NCBI GenBank assembly: GCA_036346275.1
Contig: CM070715.1
Location: forward strand, 76,743,667 to 76,807,666
DNA length: 64,000 nucleotides
From: Otatea glauca
Lineage: Eukaryota > Streptophyta > Magnoliopsida > Poales > Poaceae
Reading direction: 5' to 3'
The translations under genes and the position numbers were made by a program. This document shows positions 56,590 to 64,000 of the stretch, piece after piece (the stretch's first letter is position 1; each line of letters opens with the position of its first letter). A model generated the notes under the pieces. The model saw only the letters and a program-made list of their open reading frames with translations, did not search any database and was not told the origin of the DNA.

Positions 56590-59450
56590 GGCCCAGGCGA
56601 CGCGTGGCGTGTTTTTTTTGCGAAAAAGACTCTTGCTCTTTTCTTTTTTGCGAAAAAGACCCTGAGTGTTTTCAAAATTACGTATTAGCCTATTTTTTAT
56701 ATGAAGACCCTTGAAGCTACCGAAATTATTATTTTTTTGCGTACAGACCCCCAAAAATTATGATGGGCTTTCTAAAAATACATTTTAGTCCGTATTTTTT
56801 TACCTAGTCCCCAATACTTCCGAAATTTCATTTTTTTCACGTAGATATCCCCTACAAAATTACAAGAGAAAATTTAGATTTCTTTATTTTTTTACAGAGT
56901 CCACAAAAATACGAGGCGCTTTCTAAAATTACATATTAGTCCTTTTTTACAAGGAGACCCCGAGAAGATATTTTTTTCAAAAAAAAGCCCCTGAAAGATC
57001 CGAAAACACGTGGAATTTTCCCGACAGCCACGTGGTGGCTGGCGCGGCGTGCGTTGCGCCCGCGTATCTAGTATACCTTAAGGCTGGGGGGAATTCAGTC
57101 GCAACGGCAACCGCCACCCACGTCATCGGTTTCTCGGAAAAGCCCCCCTGAAAAACTAGAAATCGCGGATAGATCCTTCCACCGGTAAATTAGAAATCGC
57201 GAATAGATCCTTCCACTAGTTATTTTGCAAAATGTACCCTGTAGTTTTGCAAATTCCGGTTCTCTCGACCAAGAAGATTTAAAAAAAAATTAAATCGCGA
57301 ATAGATCCTTTCACCGGTTATTTTTCAAAAAGGGCCCCTAGTTCCGCAAATTCGACACGGGCGTCGGTTCTTTCGACCCGGAAGATTTAAATTTTTTGCA
57401 ACCATAAGCAGATCCTTCCACCGGTTATTTTGCAAAAAAACCCGTGGTTCCGCAAATTCGATTTGCAAAAAACTCAGACTAAATTTTTTCTCGCCACGCG
57501 GCAGCGCACGTCTCTACCTTGTCTTATTAACGGTAAGTAAATAGTGAGGGTTCAGCTCCAGACTTTTTTTTCCCACTTTTTCCCCCTTAGGCTTTAAATC
57601 CTTGGAAAGACGTTTTGTCATAGGGACCCAATCATATCAAACTTTGCCCCTACCAAATTGAAGTCCTCGCGTTTTTTTTCGCCCGGACACTTTATTTGCA
57701 AACTAGAAACTTATGCGCGGCGTGTCACTCTCCACGCGAGAAAATCGAGAAAACGCGCGATTGACGCTCCATGCATGAGTAAATATAGAAAACGCGCGAA
57801 AAGGATCTAAAAAGAATTTTATGTTTTCCGCAAAAGGGTTTAAACGTAATGCTAGAAAAACGAAAAAAGGGCATAAATGCTATGCATTTTTTTCCCAAAA
57901 AAAAAAAGGACCCGAACGGTTTTTTTTACAAAAAAGGATCTAAACGTAATTTTGAGTTTCCCAAAAAGGACCCTAGCGCTACTCTTAAAAACGCTAGAAG
58001 GGCATGGACGTAATATGTATTCTTTTTTCGTAAAAAGGACCTAAACGTTTTTTTTCCGGGAAAAGGACCTATATGTAATGTTTTTTTCTTCGAAAAAGGA
58101 CCTGTTTGTAATTTTTTTTGGCCAGCTCGCTCCAACGACTCAAATGAACCAGAGACGAGGAAGTATTTCGGGTTTAGTATTGGTGATGATATGTTCCTTG
58201 TGTCAACGAATTTATAAAACTAGCTTTATTCCTAATCGTAAAAACAGTATTAAGCGATATATGTCACCTACCATGCTCCCGTACTGTGACTCCCTGTCAG
58301 TGCTGCGGCAGCACAGTCTATCACGGCAAGCATGACAGATCCTGACCTGCCACGTAGCCCGAGCTCAAAAGCACAACTCAGACTACTGGCTCAGCAGTGA
58401 CCTACCAAGCATACACACCTCGGTAGGATAGCTGGTTTAATTAAGTCATTAAGTAGAAGTGATTTAATTTAATTAAGTAACTAATTAAGTCATTAATTAG
58501 TTGATTTGATAGGCATATTACTGTCGAGGAAGGGGAGCTTGATAGAAACCTGCCGTGGCCCTATGGCGCGACAGGCCAGTGGCTCGACCCTCTCACGATG
58601 CTAGTGTCTTGCCGTGGTATGAGAGCACAACAGGCGATACGTGTCATTTGCTATACCTTTCGCAGTTGGAGATGAGTCATTTTTGTAAATATATTCAGAA
58701 GGGAGTCAGATTTTAAAAGAAAATTGTGTCAAGGCTAGAAAAGGGAAGACTTCCATCAAATTAACTAATGACGTAAACTAAACATTAATCGGCAAAAAGA
58801 GCCGAACGGTATACTCAGCTTAAGAGATAAACTAAACCGATAATCTCTCGTCCATGTTTAGACAAAACAACAATAATTTACCGGGCACGTGCCATGCATG
58901 TGCAAAAAAGAAAAGAAATGAAAAGAAAAGTCTAGACTCCCACTGCCCGTATAGTAAGTAGGGTACATTTTTGTGCTTTTAGTCCTTTTTGTATACGGTA
59001 TTCTTAATCTTGTACCAAAGATATCCAGATATTCACCTGTTGCGGTTTTTCGTATCTATCAGTGTTACTAGACAAAGCTGTGCGCAACGCTATGCTGGAT
59101 GAATTTTGATAGAATTCTCAAATGACAAAACTAATCTCTACGGTGTATGTCGTTTTCCCTTTGGCGAAACCTATACAAACCTAAGAAAAACTGAAATAAT
59201 CACAATTTCAGAATTCGCACGGGAGAAGGGTTCGCAAAAACGGTGAATCATAATGAGATTTCAGAAAATTTATAGGTTTTTTCGCACAAACAGGGATTCA
59301 GGACTTAGAGGAATTTACGAAACCACCAGTTTTTTTTTTTGCAAAAAGAGCTGACAGGAAGGTCTTGATGCAATTTTGGAATTCACGAAGAGCCTTTTCG
59401 CAAAAAAGGTGACGTGGATACACCTGAGGCTGGTGGCGATTCCTTCTGTT
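56590..59450. repeat. Repeat-rich DNA with T-run / A-run palindromes
   Basis: No gene. Words of the form tttttt(g/c)c(g/a)aaaaaga/gac(c) recur: 56607-56660, 57235-57450, 57800-58130 and 59330-59410. In 57800-58130 the unit tttttt-cg-(t)aaaaaggacctaaacgtaat repeats five or six times. The T and A runs pair, so each unit forms a small hairpin. This looks like a decayed repetitive element of unknown class. Confidence 0.6.
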
Positions 59451-60149
59451 TTAAGGAGTAGTATACGAGTGATGGGTCTACTCTCTGCAATCTACGTATA
59501 CTAATATTTGTTTGTGGTTAACCTGTTTCAAAATATAGAACCTGTAATTATTTTTTAATAATTAATTTATATTATACCACTCTAAAATTAATAACCATCA
59601 TAACACCGCTCTAAAGAATTTCTCTAGGGAATATCACTCGAGATGTTTGATTTCACAAAATATATCCCTTCCTTTCCGTTATTTGAATTTATTTTTAGAC
59701 TTTTTGCCTACGTGAAAATATACATTTGCCCCGCAATCTATGAGAAAGAGAAAGCATGAAGAAAATGATTAAATTAGCTACTAATTCCGGTAAGGAAAGA
59801 AAGGCTGAACCTGCATTTTCCTCGATTCAATTCAGCGAAGGTTCGTATTGTGCATCATTTTTCGTCTGTGATTCCCTTCATCAACTATGCATCATTTCGC
59901 AGTGTAGTGGGACTTGTGGTAGCATGATTAGACAATTATTTTATCAATTAAAACTAGTCGCCATTGAAGACCAGTAACGCAGCTGAGTTGGACGTGACTA
60001 GCCTGTGGTACACCCAAGGGTAGATGTGTCTTTTCACATGAGCAAGACAGAAACTTAAGAGTTTGATGGCGTCTATCCTCCCATGTATTCTTATTTCAGT
60101 TTTTTCAGTTTTATAAAAAAAATCCACCACGGTAATTTTCGTCAAATGT
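59451..60149. other. Intergenic stretch, no gene recognised
   Basis: AT-rich DNA without a conserved coding pattern or clear repeat ends. Confidence 0.45.
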
Positions 60150-60399
60150 AGTAGGGACTAGGGATGACAATTGTACCCAATTATCCACGTGCCCGCAGAT
60201 AAATACTATAATGCAGGCGGGTATGGGAGCCTTTCTTTGCCCACAGGTATAGAAATGGGAGCAATTCTTCGCCCACCGGATAAACGGGTACGAGTATGGA
60301 TAAGCTCTACCTGTACCCGTTATATCCATTTACCCGTGAACTGACAGATGGGCCCATGAGAAATGCACGGAGAAACCCTAGGAGGCTAGGACCCGAAAG

Positions 60400-60890
60400 G
60401 CCGAAACACCTAGCGCCCGCACCGCAGTGCCTTCTCCAGTTCTCTTCTCCGCTGTGAATCTGAATCTCCCAAGACAGTGAGACACCCAGCCGTAGTGCCT
60501 TCTCCCCCGTCTGGTCGTCCCCATGGGTGCCTTCTCCCCCGAGACACCCAGCCGCAGCCGCAATGCCTTCTCCGGTTCTCCCTCGTGAGTCCTCCCGATC
60601 TGAATCTCCCCGTCACCCCGTCCCCAATCTCCCCATTCCCAGATCTCCTGTGGTCCTGCCCTGTCGGCCGTCTCCCTCCCTAACCCAAGGTGTCGTCATC
60701 CCAAGCCGCCTCCGGTGATCTGGTCGCCTGCCTCCTACGGTCCTGGTATCCTGCCCCATCGGCCGTCGCCCTCCCTACCACAAGCTGCCTCCGGACGCTC
60801 GCCCTGCCCCCTGCCGCCTTCCAGGAGACAGCGCAATGGCGACGATGGCTTGCCGCCTGCCTCCTACTGCCTGAGACAGCGCCGCTCATG
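60400..60890. other. C-rich gene-like DNA with internal duplications
   Basis: Contains duplicated blocks: 'gtgccttctcccc...gagacacccagccg' occurs twice within 60420-60560, and 'ggtcctg..ctg(c)cc..tcggccgtc' occurs at about 60651-60690 and 60740-60780. The composition is like a grass 5' UTR/first exon. I could not identify a protein, and it may belong to the captured gene. Confidence 0.4.
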
Positions 60891-60891
60891 G

Positions 60892-61845
60892 TTATCACGG
60901 CGCCCCGACGAGGCGAGTCACCTCTAGGGCCCCTGGACGCCTAGGCGCCCTCCTAGACGACAGTTAGGCGACCAACTAGTTAGTAATTCTCAAAGCATCA
61001 TTATCATACATTTTCTATACAAGCTAGAAAAAGCAGTCAATACTTAATACTAATGCATTAAAGAAATACTAAGCAGTCAATACTCAATACTAAGCACTGC
61101 CTGCAGTACTCAATATCCTCAATAGTCAATGCTAAGCAGTCAATACTTACTCAATACTAGTACTTAATACTAATACTCAATAGCCAAGCAGTAAGATTCA
61201 AGAACTTAAATTCCTCAAGCTGTCCAGTACTCTAGCAGCATCCCAGTACTTCAGTGAGGCCATGCATCGGCCTGGCTTCTAGAACTCGCATCGACCAGAC
61301 TCAATAGCTGATACAAGGTTTTCAACCAGACTCACATCGCTCCATCGGCTCGGGCGCTCAGCTATTCCTTGCATCCCGCTCCGACGCTCCCGCATCCCAT
61401 TCCTCATTCAACAGACTCGCATCGCATCGGAGGAGAGGAGGAGCAAGAAGCAAGCACACCAACCAGAGGAGGAGCTGGGGAAGCGAGCTGGGCGGGGAAG
61501 GGGAGGGGGAGGGGGAGGGGAGGCTGGAGGTGGAAGAGGAATAGAGGATTACCGGTGAAGGCAGCGGTGGAGCAGTTGCTGGCGGAGGTGGAGATGTTCC
61601 TAGCGGCGGCGACGCAAGTCTTAGGTTTTCTCCACCCGTCACAAGTTCCTGGCGGCGATGAGTCTTCTTTTGGTCCTGAACTCCCGACCCAACCACTTGC
61701 CTTTTGGTCTCACACCCCTGAAATACATCCAGCCTTCACTACACAGCCAGTCGCTTGTCTTCAGGCGAGGTGCCGGACCATGGCGCCCCCGACCGGCCGC
61801 CTAGATGCCTAGTCGGAGCCTAGGCGACGCCGTAATAACACTGGC
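60892..61845. mobile_element. Nested element with ggttatcacggcg ends and ctaggcg words
   Basis: The left end (catggttatcacggcgcc) and the complement of the right end (cagtgttattacggcgtcgcctaggc) match imperfectly, followed on both sides by cctaggcg words. The middle holds a short-period repeat (61020-61200) and a GC-rich block. Its internal words resemble the small MITE at 28942-29098. No clear duplication was found. Confidence 0.5.
61020..61200. repeat. Minisatellite of cagtcaatactaatactcaa words
   Basis: Variants of agcagtcaatact, aatactaagca and cttaatactaatact alternate over about 180 bp. Confidence 0.85.
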
Positions 61846-61960
61846 GCCATTACCTGCCCTCGACTGCTGGCCTCCCTGCCTCCTGCCGCCAGTCGTCCTA
61901 CCTCCTGCTTCCTCAAGGTTTGTTCTTGATCTACTGAACTTGTTTTGTTCTTGATCTACA

Positions 61961-62137
61961 GCCATCATAACTCTGTTGCTTATAATTGCAATCAATTTGG
62001 CGATCGCGATACTACCGCATGCTGATAATTTTGTTCACATTGGTGGATTTGTGACTGGATTCCTTCTTGGGTTTGTACTGCTAGCAAGACCTCAATTTGG
62101 TTGGATGGAACGACATGAGTTGCCTCCGACTAATCAG
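61961..62137 (+). pseudogene. Captured rhomboid-protease exon fragment
   Basis: After an acceptor-like ctacag, one frame reads [38 protein letters not shown] and [16 protein letters not shown]. This is the late-TM part of plant rhomboid-like intramembrane serine proteases, including the catalytic-His helix (HIGGFVTG). The Ser-helix part (GxSG) and all upstream exons are missing, and the frame runs on into the element's terminal repeat. It is therefore a captured fragment, not a working protease. The near-intact reading suggests recent capture or a coincidentally open frame. Confidence 0.85.
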
Positions 62138-62307
62138 CCGCGGGTAAATGGGTGTGCCCGCGGGTATCAGATACCCACGAACGATGGGTATAGACGAGGT
62201 TCATCGCCCGTAACCCTTCATGGGTATGTCCACAAAGGCGAGATTTTATCTGACGGACAGGTACTACCCGTACCCATCGTGCCCAATTGCCATCTCTAGT
62301 AGGACCA

Positions 62308-63425
62308 GGGAAAGAATCAGCCAAAATGGAACCATTAGTCTGGACTCTGGAGATGCTCTGATCCAAAACTCTCGTGCCGGCGCGCAACGCCTACTGCCTA
62401 GAGGCTAGAGCACCTAGTTTGGTGAGCTCTGGTGGTGTCATTGCGCGAAGGAAGGAAAAGACGAGCATTTTGTTGTTTTTCTTTGACCACCGCCTCTGAT
62501 CGGCGCAGGCGCACCTTGTATCCCGCTCCGAGATCCAGTCCTGCTCATGCTTGCTTCCAATTGGTGCTCTAAACTTGTCTTATTCACAAATAGAAGTATG
62601 CATATAAACAATTCACATAAGAGACAACCTACTCGATTCCCAGATCCTGATGTTGGGTCCAAATTTACCCCTTCTCAGTTCCTCCTATGAGCAGAGCAGC
62701 GCTTTTGATTCACATTCTACTTCATGTATTAACCAAACAAGTTTTTAGTAAATTAAGCTCATGCTCATCTCATCTAAGGATCCAACCAAAACATACACGA
62801 TTTGTCATGGAACTGTTTTCGTAACTTGCAAAACATTAGCACAAACAAATAAAATAATACGCAAACTAAATTTCGCCACGAATGACAACATCTGAACAGC
62901 AATTTCTACCCACCAAAACGGTAAAACAAAAACAAGAAGAACAGGAGAGCCAATGCTCCGGTAGCTTTAGGAGCAACAAACCATGGGGATAAAGAATGAT
63001 GAGGTCTAATATTTACAATAATCGGCTCACCCTACATCACAGGCAATTCCACTTGTTTTTTCCCTACCCAGTTGTACAAAATCTATTGAATGTCTTCAAG
63101 AAGAAAACCTTTGTCTAAAGAAAAATATCCAAACAATCCAACAAAAAAAGTCGATGCTGAAGCTCACCAATCCTAGTTGACTACATACGCTCAACTATAT
63201 CCTAAACAAGCCCATACAGTTCCTTTTTGGCACCATGAGTGGAAATCATGATGATCTGCAAAACATAGGCCGTATGAATCAGATGAAACAATACAGGTGC
63301 GAAACTAAATTTAACTAAGTGAACTAGAAAGCTTGATCATTCCTCTGGCACAAACAAAACAGCTTACCGGTTCAGGAACCGACCAATGGTTTCACAAACA
63401 GAAATACTGCACTGTCATATCAATA
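62308..63425. other. 3' flank of the MAPKKK gene
   Basis: AT-rich DNA without coding pattern between the TIR element and the kinase stop codon. It probably holds the 3' UTR of the kinase, part of which may be spliced. Confidence 0.45.
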
Positions 63426-63632
63426 CTACGAGCTGATGGTACGAGGAGATGAAGATTCGAATGAAGCTCGAAGTGGCCTGTTAACAAATGGGTGCGCCAA
63501 AAGGTGCGACGCAGAAGGTCGTTCTTCTGGATCAACTCTTACACACTGGCCAATGAAATCTTGAGCTTCTTTTGACAAGTAGCTGGGAATAGGAGGTTGT
63601 TCTCCTCTTCCAATCATAAAGAAAGCATTTGT
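63426..63632 (-). CDS. MEKK1-type MAPKKK, last exon only (gene runs off the right edge)
   Basis: The 68 residues encoded here are the end of a protein kinase domain: FFMIGRGEQPPIP, YLSKEAQDFIGQC, then the subdomain XI motif DPEERPSA, HPFVNRPL, and a short Ser-rich tail to the stop. The IGRG-PPIP and RPSA-LLxHPFV wording is that of plant MEKK1-type MAP kinase kinase kinases. The acceptor is ttgtag before 63632, in phase 0. No other exon is visible in 63633-64000, so the preceding intron is at least 368 bp. MAPKKKs phosphorylate MAPKKs in stress and immune signalling; the active-site residues lie outside the window. Confidence 0.85.
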   Translation of the reverse strand, partial: TNAFFMIGRGEQPPIPSYLSKEAQDFIGQCVRVDPEERPSASHLLAHPFVNRPLRASFESSSPRTISS

Positions 63633-64000
63633 CTACAAGTACCAAAGCAATATTAGCGGAGAGCTGGAGACCAATATTGGGTCCACGCAGGATACAATTC
63701 AAATGAGTTACAGAGCATTATTTGGAGAGAAGCACACCTTATAGCAAAATGACTCACATCATGCGCAATTCCCACCGAAATAGCAAAGAAAAAGAGAGGC
63801 AATTGATGAACCAGCAGCAGGTCTGATTTATTTATTTCACAAAACTTTGTAGCCACAAGTGTATATGTACCAATTACAATTTACCAGAGCTATATCTGAC
63901 ATATTCTACAGGCTTAAAAGAAAACAAATTATAGTTTTCCCCTGTTCTGCAACAGGAAGTGCATGGGCAGCTCCCTAATCCCAATATTGATTAATTGAAA
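63633..64000 (-). other. Intron of the MAPKKK gene
   Basis: No kinase motif is found in any minus-strand frame. It is AT-rich, with the acceptor site at its lower end. Confidence 0.6.

Larger units (their letters stand above)
60150..62307. mobile_element. TIR element that carries a captured rhomboid gene fragment
   Basis: The left end tagggatgacaattg(t)accca and the complement of the right end, tagagatggcaattgggc, form terminal inverted repeats. On both sides they run into tracts of gggta/taccc words (60160-60330 and 62130-62290), a pattern common in grass non-autonomous DNA elements. The interior includes GC-rich gene-like DNA (60400-60890), a further nested element (60892-61845) and a rhomboid exon (61961-62137). 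The target duplication is not clear. Confidence 0.65.

Noticed and set aside
61369..61812. Open frame of 147 codons
   Set aside because: Purine-rich low-complexity block (gga/ggg runs) inside a nested element; no family motif.

Overview
This window is nuclear DNA from a grass (Poaceae). The evidence is GC-rich first exons, GT-AG introns, dense nested LTR retrotransposons, Mutator- and hAT-type MITEs, and grass-type protein families. Four protein-coding loci are real, all on the minus strand: a GH1 beta-glucosidase (17903-23040, 11 exons), an LRR-II receptor-like kinase (26485-31341, 11 exons), a calponin-homology-domain protein with a C-terminal membrane anchor (35334-45585, 8 exons), and the last exon of a MEKK1-type MAPKKK (63426-63632) that continues past the right edge. 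I resolved splice junctions by eye; every junction keeps phase, and the spliced models give uninterrupted proteins of 572, 605 and 558 residues.

Layout. 1-17494 is a nested LTR-retrotransposon block. A truncated Copia element (RT/RNase H remnant at 1166-2383, its last codons at 13935-14018, its 3' LTR at 15850-17494) was hit by an 11.55-kb gag-only element (2384-13932; LTRs of about 3.24 kb; TSD CCGAT). 17495-23040 is the beta-glucosidase, with an LTR-like fragment and a MITE in one intron. 23041-26484 holds a 627-bp near-perfect foldback element just upstream of that gene and several other TIR elements. 26485-33770 is the receptor kinase plus a Mutator-type element upstream of it. 35334-45585 is the CH-domain gene, whose third intron carries a 5.18-kb Copia element with 171-bp LTRs (37217-42395; TSD CAATT). 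45586-50131 is intergenic: low-complexity DNA and two foldback MITEs. 50140-56179 is a complete 6.04-kb hAT element (TSD CTCGTGAG) with a decayed transposase. 56180-60150 is repeat-rich, with a tRNA-like SINE head. 60150-62307 is a TIR element that has captured a rhomboid-protease exon. 62308-64000 is the 3' end of the MAPKKK.

The most unusual structure is in the LTRs of the 11.55-kb element. The seven bases ATGTGTT recur about 24 times per LTR. In about 19 cases, counting three one-base loop variants, they are flanked by short arms that are reverse complements of each other but differ from copy to copy (catc/gatg, tccatt/aatgga, aagcac/gtgctt, ctaattgc/gcaattag and others). This is a family of mini-hairpins with a constant loop and compensating stems, and I know of no description of it.

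The four host genes show no shared pathway. Their order may be a conserved grass gene neighbourhood, but I could not check this.
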